64,000 bases of DNA from Vibrio qingdaonensis (GTDB lineage Bacteria; Pseudomonadota; Gammaproteobacteria; Enterobacterales; Vibrionaceae), in the NCBI RefSeq assembly GCF_026191675.1, contig NZ_JAKRRY010000005.1, positions 1 through 64,000 on the forward strand. The letters are read 5' to 3'. The position numbers and the translations under genes are program-made. The notes under the pieces were generated by a model. The model saw nothing but the letters and a program-made list of their open reading frames with translations. It was not told the origin of the DNA and did no database searches. Of this stretch, positions 54,356 to 62,999 are shown one piece after another. The number at the start of each line of letters is the position of its first letter. The stretch's first letter is position 1.

Positions 54356-55150
54356 ATGAACACTTGGGCAAAAGTAAGCGCTGCCGCAATCATTACATCT
54401 TCCATCATAGCGTGTTCATCATCACCGACTGGGCGTAATCAATTAATTCTATTTTCAGACAGCGAAATGAGCCAGTTGGGTGCCCAATCTTTTGAGCAAA
54501 TGAAGAAAGAGCAAAAAATCAGTAATAACCAAGCAACCAACGCCTACGTGCAATGTGTCGCGAAAGCCATTACCGATCATGTTCCACCTCAAGCGGAGTT
54601 TTCTGAGTGGGAAGTGGTGGTATTCGACAGTGAACAGGTTAATGCCTTCGCTTTACCAGGCGGTAAAATTGGCGTTTATACTGGTTTACTTAACGTCGCT
54701 GTCACACCGGATCAACTTGCTACGGTTATCGGCCACGAAGTCGCTCACGTTCTCGCCGACCACAGCAATGAAAGGTTGTCACAGTCACAACTTGCCAATA
54801 CCGGTATGCAAATCACTAACGTCGCCCTCGGCGGATCACAGTACCAAAATGTAACCATGGCAGCACTTGGTGTCGGTGTTCAGTATGGCGTAATCCTCCC
54901 CTACGGGCGGACTCAAGAATCTGAAGCCGATATTGTCGGCCTAGAACTGATGGCAAAAAGTGGCTTTGACCCACGACAAAGTGTTGATTTGTGGAAAAAC
55001 ATGGCGAAAGCGTCCGGGGGAAATCAACCACCAGAATTACTTTCAACGCACCCTTCCCACGATACCCGAATCAACGATCTTAAATCCAAGGCTGCAACAT
55101 TACCCGCGTACGCCACTAAGGCCCCAAATTGTAAAAAGCCTAGTGTTTAA
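54356..55150 (+). CDS. M48-family metalloprotease lipoprotein, LoiP (YggG)-like
   Basis: The 264-residue protein has a lipoprotein signal peptide with lipobox IIAC, then an M48 peptidase domain with the zinc motif GHEVAHVLADH and the third ligand in ESEADIVGLELM. In E. coli LoiP is an outer-membrane-associated protease of the stress response. The start ATG 54356 has AGGAGT upstream and gives the signal peptide directly. It is monocistronic with a terminator. Confidence 0.9.
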   Translation: MNTWAKVSAAAIITSSIIACSSSPTGRNQLILFSDSEMSQLGAQSFEQMKKEQKISNNQATNAYVQCVAKAITDHVPPQAEFSEWEVVVFDSEQVNAFALPGGKIGVYTGLLNVAVTPDQLATVIGHEVAHVLADHSNERLSQSQLANTGMQITNVALGGSQYQNVTMAALGVGVQYGVILPYGRTQESEADIVGLELMAKSGFDPRQSVDLWKNMAKASGGNQPPELLSTHPSHDTRINDLKSKAATLPAYATKAPNCKKPSV

Positions 55151-55221
55151 CACTCATTACTAATGGCTTCGTTCTCGTCTATTCGACGACATTTATCCGG
55201 TTCCATCACTCAAAAGTTTAT

Positions 55222-55246
55222 GCGGTGTTCCCTGCACCGCCTTTTT
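55222..55246 (+). terminator. Intrinsic terminator after the M48 protease gene
   Basis: GCGGTG and CACCGC flank a short loop and are followed by CTTTTT. Confidence 0.85.
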
Positions 55247-55491
55247 CGATAATCCTCACCTCCTCTCGTCTCCATACCCATCAGCGCAGTCACTATTATT
55301 TGTTTTGTCACACTTAACGCAATTTAACCTTGATTTTACCAATAATTTACATGACATTAACAACTGGTCTGATCAGTATAAGTCCTACTTCATCTCCAAA
55401 CACTACGATGAAAGGTAGGAAGATATTCAGCGACACGATAACAGTCTGTTACTAGCTCATTTAAGAATATTGCTTAAAAAGGGAATTTATA
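55247..55491. other. fadL upstream regulatory region
   Basis: This gap has no ORF. It contains a FadR-type site at 55362-55378 and must hold the fadL-volA promoter. TTGATT-like and TTTACC-like -35 candidates lie before the FadR site but no -10 box stands out. Confidence 0.5.
55362..55378. promoter_or_regulatory. FadR operator upstream of fadL-volA
   Basis: AACTGGTCTGATCAGTA agrees with the FadR consensus (core CTGGTC-GA, with partial dyad) at most positions. It is 114 bp before the fadL start. FadR senses long-chain acyl-CoA, so the operon would be induced by fatty acids. Binding is inferred. Confidence 0.65.
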
Positions 55492-56739
55492 ATGAAAAAA
55501 AGAGCGCTCCTTACGCCCATTATATTGGGGGTTATCACACCTACCTCGCTTGCCGCTGGCTTTCAAGCAAACGAACATTCGGCGTCTGGTTTAGGTCGAG
55601 CGTTTTCAGGCGAGGGTGCTGTCGCCGATAACGCCAGTGTACTCGCTCGAAATCCGGCAGCTATGACGCTATTTGATAATGCACAGTTTTCAGGTGCAAT
55701 CACTCTCGTCGATCCCAACGTCAATATTACCGATGACACCAATAACCAGCAAATGAAAGACGTGGCGCCAATGCAACTCGTGCCAGGAGCCTACTACATT
55801 AGCCCTATCAATGAGCAATGGGCGTGGGGGATCGGACTTTTTAGTACTTACGGTGTTGCGACAGATTACCCAGATAAAGCCTATGCTGGTGATTTAGCCG
55901 GTGACACTGCTCTTATTTCCGTCAACTTAAATCCAAATGTCGCTTACCGCATTAATGAACATTTCTCAGTTGGGGGCGGCGTAAATCTGGTTTATGCAGA
56001 AGCAGAGTTAAATCGTCACAAAGGTGCATTAGCCCCATTTTTAGGCGGCTCTGCAAGTGATATGCTCATTTCGATGAAAGGTGATACTTATGCTTTTGGC
56101 TGGAACCTCGGCGCACTTTATGAAGTCAATGACAACCACCGCTTTGGTTTCTCATACCGCTCTGCGATCGATCTTGCATTCGAAGATGGCGATTTTTCCA
56201 GCTATGACAGTGGCATTTCAACGCCCCCAAACACTAAGGCTGATTTAGACGTGACCCTGCCTGCTATTTGGGAGTTTTCTGGCTATCACAAAGTGGCAGA
56301 AAAATGGGCGATTCATTACGGACTACAGCGTACAGAGTGGAGTAGTTTTAAAGAACTTAAAGCGACATCCCCGACCTGTACTGGCGGTAGTGTGCCCGGA
56401 GAATGCTTCTATAAAAAAGAAAACTATAAAGACAGTAACCGTTACTCGGCAGGATTTAGCCACTATCTAACTCATGATTGGACACTGCGTGCTGGCTTTG
56501 CATTAGATAAACAAGCAGGTGAAGCTACATTAAGCATCCCAGATTCAGACCGTTATTGGTATTCAGCGGGCATCACTTATCAAATGAGCTCGGCGCTTTC
56601 AGTGGATGCGGGTTTGACGTTTCTTCAAGGAAAGTCCGGATCATTTACCGAAGTCGACAAGTTAGGTCAAGAGTTGCAATTTAGTGGTGATTCCACTGCG
56701 TATATTGGCGCACTTCAAGTTAACTACCAATTCAACTAA
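55492..56739 (+). CDS. fadL: FadL-family long-chain fatty-acid outer-membrane porin
   Basis: The 415-residue protein has a signal peptide (about 1-20, ending LAAG), the FadL N-terminal hatch sequence GFQANEHSASGLGRAFSGEGAVADNASVLARNPAAM (first 36 residues of the mature protein, with the NPA signature), and alternating beta strands ending in VNYQFN with C-terminal aromatic residues. It carries fatty acids across the outer membrane. It is 18 bp upstream of volA. In Vibrio the two work together: VolA frees fatty acids from lysophospholipids and FadL imports them. Confidence 0.93.
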   Translation: MKKRALLTPIILGVITPTSLAAGFQANEHSASGLGRAFSGEGAVADNASVLARNPAAMTLFDNAQFSGAITLVDPNVNITDDTNNQQMKDVAPMQLVPGAYYISPINEQWAWGIGLFSTYGVATDYPDKAYAGDLAGDTALISVNLNPNVAYRINEHFSVGGGVNLVYAEAELNRHKGALAPFLGGSASDMLISMKGDTYAFGWNLGALYEVNDNHRFGFSYRSAIDLAFEDGDFSSYDSGISTPPNTKADLDVTLPAIWEFSGYHKVAEKWAIHYGLQRTEWSSFKELKATSPTCTGGSVPGECFYKKENYKDSNRYSAGFSHYLTHDWTLRAGFALDKQAGEATLSIPDSDRYWYSAGITYQMSSALSVDAGLTFLQGKSGSFTEVDKLGQELQFSGDSTAYIGALQVNYQFN

Positions 56740-56757
56740 GTCAGTAAGGATACGACT

Positions 56758-59208
56758 ATGAAACCATTATATTTAGCGTCGATCATTTCTGGCGCACTGC
56801 TTTTGTCTGCCTGTGGTGGTGAAAGTGAACTGTCTGGAACCCCAACCACCGCGGCTTATGAACAACACATTCAAGCCCTGCTCAGTAAACCAACCAAAGT
56901 GGTGTATACCCTTCAGGGCGCAAACGCCGATGTTCCTTTTCCAACCTTTGCGCTAATGAACACCGTCGATGGTACATTAGAAATTCCGACAGGTGGAAAT
57001 GACGCACTGAGCAACCCCATCGCAGCAATGGGACAAACTGATGGGTGGTCCACCACCTCTCCTATTGCAATAAAATTCGACAAACCACTAACAAGCACGC
57101 CCGCTGCCACATCAGTCACTATGGTTAAGCTGACAAAAGGCTTAACTTCAGACTCACCGTTACCAGAAAAGTTACTGACTTATGGTGTTGATTATGTACT
57201 GAAAACACAGGGTACAACTCTCATCGTCATTCCTCTTATAGACCTTACTGGCTCAAGTGAATATATCATTGCTGTTAACAATACCCTGCTGGACGCCAAC
57301 GGGGATTCGGTCGGTACCTCTCAGAGCTACGCGGCGTTAAAATCCCAAACCAAAATTTACAGTGAAGGATCGCTCGCAACGGTTCAACAAGTTGTGCAAG
57401 GGGTTGAGGCACTGATCCACGCCGGTAGCGCTGGCGCTATCGACCCCAACAGCATTGTTTATTCCACTTGGTTTTCTACCCAATCTATTGGTGCCACGCT
57501 TTATGCAACCAAAGGGATGCTTGCGGCGGCACAAGACCCGACCAAATCCTACAGCGATATTTGGAAAGGATCAGCAAACCCAAATAATGCCGACGTTAAC
57601 CGGATTGGTGAGATGACCTTTTCTACACCCGTTGACCTTGCTACCGCTCTCGCGAGCGACGACAACTTCACCACCTACTTAGGGCTTTCTAACGATACAC
57701 GAAATGCTGTGATCGCCAATTACAATAGCGTCGCTGCAGGTACAGTATCGGTGACAAAAGGGACGATTACACTGCCCTATTATTTGGAAACGGGTGACAG
57801 CTGGAATACCCAACCATTTGAATCTGGCACGGATAGCCTCGCGATCACTAAAAGTATAATTAGTGATAGTGCTGAACAAGCGAATTTTGCCGCGCAACTT
57901 CAAGCGAACAATATTAACCCAAGCACATTTTTAACTGACCCAGAATCACTGTTAGCCGACTTAATGGGGCTATCTTTCACTAAACTCGATGGCAGTGTAT
58001 TTGATTCAGAACGTATCGTGACACGATACTCACCAGTACCCGCCGTCAAATCACTACAAGACGTCAATTTTTTGCTTTACACCCCCACCAGCGCAACGAT
58101 ATCTGGCATTGTGGTGTATCAACACGGAATCACATCAGCGAAAGAGAACTCTTATTTATTTGCGACCAATCTAGTAAAAGCCGGTCAAGCCGTCATCGCC
58201 ATTGATGCGCCTCTTCACGGAGATAGGCGTTTACCCAACGGCGCATCCGCGCAACGCGATGTCACTGATTACATGAATTTAACGGTACTACCCGTGGCGC
58301 GTGATAATATTCGTCAATCCATGTTGGATATCATGACGCTTAGAATGGCATTATCGACCAATCAAGCCATGTTGCGTTTTATCGATACCCCACTCGCCGC
58401 GCTACCTTCAACAATCACAACCCCTCCAACCTTCATTGGACACTCATTAGGGGGAGTATTGGGCGTACCTGCTATCACTCAAGCCAACGCGCCACTAAAT
58501 GCGTCTGTTGATCCACTGTTCAGGTTTAATCGTGCTGCGTTTGTTAACTCAGGTGGGCAGATCGCCAATCTTTTGCTAGGCTCCGATTCTTTCGGCCCAC
58601 TGGTCACTCATAATATCGCCTTGTCTGCTGGCATCGGCTACGACACGTTCGTCAATTCACGCGCATGCGATCAATTTGCCGCCGATCCTGATACCTATTT
58701 TGACTCATGTCTAAGCGCATTTAAGCTTATTTCACCTATAGAAAATACCGCAAAAATATTAACCACGAATACCGAGTTCAGTTACGCGGTTCAAACCGTG
58801 TTGGATACAGCTGATCCATACACACATGCTTCTACGTTAAAGGCGATTGCAACGCCAGTATATATGGCTCAGGTTAAAGGCGACGGAACCGTGCCTAACA
58901 ACGTACCAGGGTATATTGATCAAGGCCAAGGCGTCAGTAAATATGTCCAACAGTCCATTTTCGCCGGCACCGAACCATTAGCCGCTAAATTGGGTTTAAC
59001 GGTGGTCAGTAGTAGTCAAGGCGGGTCTGCCGAAACGACGCCGTTTGTGCGCTTTAGCGCCCTTGGGCAACACAGTAGTTATATTTCGGTTCAAGATACC
59101 AGAGCCTATTCCGATTTAGCTCATCATCAGGAGATGCAAAGCGAAGTGAGCTCTTTCATTGCAACGGGCACAGCGCTCATTTCTAATTCTGCCTCTGTTT
59201 TAGAATAA
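56758..59208 (+). CDS. volA: VolA surface-exposed lysophospholipase A lipoprotein
   Basis: The 816-residue protein has a lipoprotein signal peptide with lipobox LSAC (Cys19), a long N-terminal region of beta-rich repeats, and a C-terminal lipase fold. The nucleophile is Ser563 in FIGHSLGG; Asp709 (KGDGTVPN) and His772 (GQHSSY) fit the rest of the triad. Length and arrangement match the Vibrio VolA lipoproteins that cut lysophosphatidylcholine at the cell surface. AAGGA precedes the ATG; fadL is 18 bp upstream, in one operon behind a FadR site. Confidence 0.93.
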   Translation: MKPLYLASIISGALLLSACGGESELSGTPTTAAYEQHIQALLSKPTKVVYTLQGANADVPFPTFALMNTVDGTLEIPTGGNDALSNPIAAMGQTDGWSTTSPIAIKFDKPLTSTPAATSVTMVKLTKGLTSDSPLPEKLLTYGVDYVLKTQGTTLIVIPLIDLTGSSEYIIAVNNTLLDANGDSVGTSQSYAALKSQTKIYSEGSLATVQQVVQGVEALIHAGSAGAIDPNSIVYSTWFSTQSIGATLYATKGMLAAAQDPTKSYSDIWKGSANPNNADVNRIGEMTFSTPVDLATALASDDNFTTYLGLSNDTRNAVIANYNSVAAGTVSVTKGTITLPYYLETGDSWNTQPFESGTDSLAITKSIISDSAEQANFAAQLQANNINPSTFLTDPESLLADLMGLSFTKLDGSVFDSERIVTRYSPVPAVKSLQDVNFLLYTPTSATISGIVVYQHGITSAKENSYLFATNLVKAGQAVIAIDAPLHGDRRLPNGASAQRDVTDYMNLTVLPVARDNIRQSMLDIMTLRMALSTNQAMLRFIDTPLAALPSTITTPPTFIGHSLGGVLGVPAITQANAPLNASVDPLFRFNRAAFVNSGGQIANLLLGSDSFGPLVTHNIALSAGIGYDTFVNSRACDQFAADPDTYFDSCLSAFKLISPIENTAKILTTNTEFSYAVQTVLDTADPYTHASTLKAIATPVYMAQVKGDGTVPNNVPGYIDQGQGVSKYVQQSIFAGTEPLAAKLGLTVVSSSQGGSAETTPFVRFSALGQHSSYISVQDTRAYSDLAHHQEMQSEVSSFIATGTALISNSASVLE

Positions 59209-59230
59209 CGTTGATGTAGCGCTGAAAGCA

Positions 59231-59262
59231 AAGCACGGCACCCTGCCGTGCTTTTCCGTTTC
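59231..59262 (+). terminator. Intrinsic terminator of fadL-volA
   Basis: AAGCACGGCA and TGCCGTGCTT flank a 3-nt loop and end in TTTTCC. Confidence 0.85.
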
Positions 59263-59289
59263 TATGTCACACTTTTCGCTAAAACCATG

Positions 59290-59295
59290 TATAAT
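59290..59295 (+). promoter_or_regulatory. Likely -10 box for the PhnA-family gene
   Basis: A perfect TATAAT is preceded by TG and followed by GC-rich sequence, 95 bp before the ATG. No strong -35 box is seen at 16-18 bp. Confidence 0.45.
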
Positions 59296-59389
59296 GCGCG
59301 GCTATCAATCCGGTGATACTAAAATTAAGTACCACAGAATAACCATCGGACGAGGCTTTCGCCCGATCTCACCAAAATAAGGGTTAAGT

Positions 59390-59956
59390 ATGTCTACTGA
59401 AGCAACGATGCTAGAGCGCTGTGGAAACAAATGTGAACTTTGTGCGGCGGAAACGTCACTCTCTCCGTTTGTTGTCGCACCTCATTCGCACGTGACCGTT
59501 GATCACGCAATCATGCTTTGTGAAACATGTTCAAGCCAAATTGAAAATCCAGAGTCAATGGACGTTAACCACTGGCGCTGCCTAAATGACAGCATGTGGA
59601 GCCAAGTTGCTCCTGTTCAAGTTGTGGCATTTCGTCAACTGCATCGCCTTTCAGCTGAAGGCTGGGCGCAAGATCTTCTCGACATGATGTACATGGAAGA
59701 AGAAACAAAAACATGGGCTGAAACGGGCCTAGAAAACGATGGTCTAAAACACGTTGACTGCCACGGTGCACCATTACAAAAAGGTGACACGGTCACAATT
59801 ATCAAAGATCTTCCAGTTAAGGGGTCTTCAATGGTGGTTAAAATTGGCACCATGGTACGAAACATCGGCCTTGCACAAGACGATCCAGAACTGTTCTCAG
59901 GCAAAGTTGAAGGTCAATCTATGTGGCTACGTTGTGAATATTGCCGTAAGAAGTAG
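59390..59956 (+). CDS. PhnA/YjdM-family zinc-ribbon protein, long form
   Basis: The 188-residue protein has an N-terminal zinc domain (RCGNKCELC with a later CETCSSQ) and a C-terminal PhnA domain (VDCHGAPLQKGDTVTIIKDLPVKGSSMVVKIGT and LRCEYCRKK), which matches E. coli YjdM (formerly PhnA; 111 aa). The old phosphonoacetate-hydrolase name does not apply to this family and the function is unknown. It is monocistronic. Confidence 0.87.
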   Translation: MSTEATMLERCGNKCELCAAETSLSPFVVAPHSHVTVDHAIMLCETCSSQIENPESMDVNHWRCLNDSMWSQVAPVQVVAFRQLHRLSAEGWAQDLLDMMYMEEETKTWAETGLENDGLKHVDCHGAPLQKGDTVTIIKDLPVKGSSMVVKIGTMVRNIGLAQDDPELFSGKVEGQSMWLRCEYCRKK

Positions 59957-59988
59957 TGTGTAAAAGTAGTTCGCAGATTAACACTGTC

Positions 59989-60012
59989 AAAAGCGCCTTA
60001 GGGCGCTTTTTC
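59989..60012. terminator. Bidirectional terminator between the PhnA-family and EEP genes
   Basis: AAAAGCGCC, TTA and GGGCGCTTTT form a tight hairpin with T runs on both strands. Confidence 0.85.
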
Positions 60013-60045
60013 GTTTCTAACCCAACTCCCGTAATATCCATCGCA

Positions 60046-60969
60046 TTATAAATTCAAGTAAGTACGAATTGCGAGATGATCAGATCCAGCTACGTGTGTA
60101 AGCGCCTCTCGCTGACAAATTAACAGCTCTTGATCCTCAGCCCTCACCCAGAGATGATCAATGGCAATAATAGGTTGAAATGGAACAAGCCAACGCTCAA
60201 GAAAAGAAGGCCAACTGACCACTGGTTCAGTCTGAAATTCTGGCATTAATGCAGTAAATCGAGCCGTTGTGCTCGCTAAATTGAAGTCCCCCACCACAAG
60301 TGTGGTATCCAAAGGCGAACGTTCCGCTTCACGCATCACATCTTGTAGTACCTCATTTCGTTCTACCCATAGTTGTTCCGTTCTTGGGGACGGCGGATGG
60401 GCTGTAATTAAGTACACATCTTTATCTGTAGTTGCGCGCCAAATTACTTTCAGGATTTTATGTCCAGAGCGTGATGCTATTGAGTTCATTCCATATAGTG
60501 GTTGTTGACTCAATATCATTTGACCACTCGGATACCCAACACGACGCTGTCCACCAAATTGATAAGGGTACAGTTCGGTGAGGCCTTTCAACTGCTCACC
60601 ATGGCTGGGAGACACTTCTTGAAGAATAAGAATTTCGGGTCTATTTGTACGAACGTACTGAATAAAGGAATCCAGTTGAGGATTGCCATAATACACATTG
60701 TATTGCACCACCGACACCTTATTTCCCTCGCAAGTTTGCCCCCCATTAAAGACAATAGGACTAAGAGGAAGCAACCAACTCACCGCCAATAGCAGGCTCG
60801 TGCTGGCAAGGGTACGCCTCTTTCTTACAAACAACATCAATGCAATACAGAGATAAAACACTGGCAGTATTACGATAAAGGATGCGGCGTTCTCTAACAT
60901 CCAACTATTCGGCAAATAGTAGGCACAAATACCAATTATGGTCGGTATCGCTACATAAACGATCCACAT
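60046..60969 (-). CDS. Membrane-anchored endonuclease/exonuclease/phosphatase (EEP) family protein
   Basis: The 307-residue protein has three N-terminal transmembrane helices (about 1-75), then an EEP domain with the metal and catalytic motifs QEVSPSH (Glu), TAHPPSP (His), VVGDFNLAST (Asp, Asn) and the closing GSDHLAI (Asp, His). The soluble domain lies at the membrane surface, so the substrate may be a phospholipid or a nucleic acid; the sequence does not decide. GAGGGA precedes the ATG. Confidence 0.85.
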   Translation of the reverse strand: MWIVYVAIPTIIGICAYYLPNSWMLENAASFIVILPVFYLCIALMLFVRKRRTLASTSLLLAVSWLLPLSPIVFNGGQTCEGNKVSVVQYNVYYGNPQLDSFIQYVRTNRPEILILQEVSPSHGEQLKGLTELYPYQFGGQRRVGYPSGQMILSQQPLYGMNSIASRSGHKILKVIWRATTDKDVYLITAHPPSPRTEQLWVERNEVLQDVMREAERSPLDTTLVVGDFNLASTTARFTALMPEFQTEPVVSWPSFLERWLVPFQPIIAIDHLWVRAEDQELLICQREALTHVAGSDHLAIRTYLNL

Positions 60970-61126
60970 AATCCCTCATCCTCCATTATCGTATCAGATA
61001 ATTTCAGTCTAGGTGTGGATAAGCAAGAGTGTTAACGAGGTTCGGCTAGACAGGGCAATAATAGCGAAGGATAGAGGATTTGTTTAAATAATGAGACGCT
61101 TAAGGCACCGCAACAGTGCCTCTATT

Positions 61127-61237
61127 TCAAGATAGACTTTCTTCTGGTTGGTCATTTTCTTGGTAGTCCGATAGGATGATCCCTACTTCCATTGCATCCA
61201 TCCACTCTAATGCATCTTCGTGCGTTGCTGTTTCCAT
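61127..61237 (-). CDS. 36-residue acidic peptide (novel small gene)
   Basis: A minus-strand ATG at 61237 has AAGGA upstream with 8-nt spacing and opens 36 codons to TGA 61127. The peptide is very acidic (HEDALEWMDAMEVG near the start, ENDQPEES at the end), with no hydrophobic helix. A short hairpin follows the stop. The signals make a real gene likely; no family is recognised. Confidence 0.6.
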   Translation of the reverse strand: METATHEDALEWMDAMEVGIILSDYQENDQPEESLS

Positions 61238-61410
61238 AATATCTTCCTTTTTTGCCCGACATTAACGGCGGTCACCGTGTGGGCACTCATCATTGAGTTG
61301 TAACTAACTTATATGACGTTCCAATTAAACCCAAGCCTTAATACACAATATTTGACACATCTCATTGTTAAACGATTGCTTCGCCTACTTATTGACCAAT
61401 AAAGCCAGCC

Positions 61411-61428
61411 TGTAAATATATGTATACA
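61411..61428 (+). promoter_or_regulatory. TyrR box upstream of tyrP
   Basis: TGTAAA-N6-TATACA matches the TyrR consensus TGTAAA-N6-TTTACA with one mismatch. It lies about 29 bp upstream of the candidate -35 of tyrP, in the right context for tyrosine- or phenylalanine-dependent control. Confidence 0.7.
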
Positions 61429-61456
61429 TGTAGTGATAAATAATCTTACATTTCGC

Positions 61457-61485
61457 TTGTTTTGACATTTAATTGTCTACATAAT
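61457..61485 (+). promoter_or_regulatory. Candidate tyrP promoter
   Basis: TTGTTT (61457-61462) and CATAAT (61480-61485) are 17 bp apart and lie about 90 bp before the start codon. Confidence 0.5.
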
Positions 61486-61573
61486 CACTACTCATCCAGA
61501 TAAAAGCGCTCTAAACCTAGCAGACAACTAGTCGGTATCACTTTAGAAAGCCATAACGTAAAGAAATATTTAC

Positions 61574-62845
61574 ATGAAATCAAAAGTTATTGGAAGCACA
61601 CTCATTATTGCGGGAACGACTATCGGTGCAGGTATGCTAGCCTTGCCTATCGCGTCTGCTGGTATTGGATTCGGCACCTCATTAATCATTATGATGGGCC
61701 TTTGGGCACTGATGGCGTATACCGCGCTGCTAATGGTTGAGCTTCACCAGCATGCCGATCATTCCGCAACGTTGCATACGCTCGCAAAACAAATTTTAGG
61801 TAAAAAAGGTCAATACATTGCGAGCATCGCTATGCTGGTGTTATTTTACGCCTTATGTGCTGCTTACATTGCCGGTGGCGGTGGTCAGTTTCGTGAACGT
61901 GTGGAAATGGTCTTAGGGGTTGAGCTGTCGAGCACCGTCGCGACGCTTATCTTTACTTTCCTCGTTGCGTTAACTGTTGCGCTGGGAACACACGCTGTCG
62001 ACAAACTCAATCGAGTTCTGTTCACCATCAAGCTTCTCGCAATGGGTGGCGTGCTTTTTCTTCTGGCACCGAGTGTCACTCACTCATACCTGCTGAGCAT
62101 GCCAGTACAGCAAGGGTTAATCCTTGCTGCAATCCCTGTTATCTTCACCTCATTTGGCTTCCACGGCAGTATCCCGGCGATAGTCAACTACCTTAAAGGT
62201 GATACTCGCTCACTGCGCAAAGCGGTCATGATTGGCTCAAGCCTTCCACTCGTCATTTATATCTTTTGGCAAGTTGTCACGCTTGGTGTCGTCAGTCAAA
62301 GCAACTTATTGGACAACACAGGTCTTAGCAACCTTATCGCATCCTTAGCCCAAACTGTACATATTGATAAGCTAGCAACCGTCATTGGTGTGTTTGCCGA
62401 TCTTGCCTTGATGACGTCTTTCTTAGGGGTGAGTTTAGGGTTGTTTGAATATCTTCGTGACCTCGGTAGCCGCTACAATACATCAGTAAACACCACGAAA
62501 AACACGATAAATAGTAATAATGGTGAGGACCAGGACGTAGGGACACTTACTACCAAGCAACGTATTATCGCCGCGCTGGTTACTTTTATTCCGCCGCTTT
62601 GCTTTGCCCTTTTCTATCCACAGGGCTTTATCATGGCACTTGGCTACGCGGCTATCGCACTCGCTACCCTAGCGATCTTTTTACCAGTAGCAATGATAAA
62701 GAAAGTACGCAAAACGTCGGTAGACAACGACCAAGCTTATGTTGTTGCTGGTGGGCAAGTGGCGCTAAACCTATCTTTTGCGGCTGGGCTAATCATCGTC
62801 GTATCACAGGTATTAATTTCGATGAATGTCCTGCCTAGCTTGTAA
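61574..62845 (+). CDS. tyrP: Aromatic amino acid permease (TyrP/Mtr family)
   Basis: The 423-residue inner-membrane protein has about eleven helices of the hydroxy/aromatic amino acid permease family, starting with TLIIAGTTIGAGMLALP and with QQGLILAAIPVIFTSFGFHGSIPAIVNYL and FADLALMTSFLGVSLGLFEYL. It matches E. coli TyrP over its length, with a polar insert near residue 300-325. It imports tyrosine by proton symport. The TyrR box upstream supports the call. A strong terminator follows. Confidence 0.88.
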   Translation: MKSKVIGSTLIIAGTTIGAGMLALPIASAGIGFGTSLIIMMGLWALMAYTALLMVELHQHADHSATLHTLAKQILGKKGQYIASIAMLVLFYALCAAYIAGGGGQFRERVEMVLGVELSSTVATLIFTFLVALTVALGTHAVDKLNRVLFTIKLLAMGGVLFLLAPSVTHSYLLSMPVQQGLILAAIPVIFTSFGFHGSIPAIVNYLKGDTRSLRKAVMIGSSLPLVIYIFWQVVTLGVVSQSNLLDNTGLSNLIASLAQTVHIDKLATVIGVFADLALMTSFLGVSLGLFEYLRDLGSRYNTSVNTTKNTINSNNGEDQDVGTLTTKQRIIAALVTFIPPLCFALFYPQGFIMALGYAAIALATLAIFLPVAMIKKVRKTSVDNDQAYVVAGGQVALNLSFAAGLIIVVSQVLISMNVLPSL

Positions 62846-62922
62846 ATATCGACACTAGTCACATTAACAATGTAAAAGCTCTCAAGAAATTACATCTTCG
62901 CCGATATCAAAGATAGCATGTA

Positions 62923-62962
62923 GAACAGGAGGCCTTCATTCGAAGGCCTCCTGTTCATTTGT
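62923..62962 (+). terminator. Intrinsic terminator after tyrP
   Basis: GAACAGGAGGCCTTC and GAAGGCCTCCTGTTC form a perfect 15-bp stem with a 4-nt loop, followed by ATTTG. Confidence 0.75.
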
Positions 62963-62999
62963 CTATTCAAACAAATTATAAGAAAGCAGCGGAGTCTCT

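Larger units (their letters stand above)
60970..61573. other. Intergenic region with a small gene and the tyrP control region
   Basis: This 604-bp gap holds the small gene at 61127-61237 (minus strand), a hairpin AGGCAC/GTGCCT at 61103-61121 after it, and the TyrR box and promoter of tyrP. Nothing else is recognised in 60970-61100 and 61240-61400. Confidence 0.6.
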
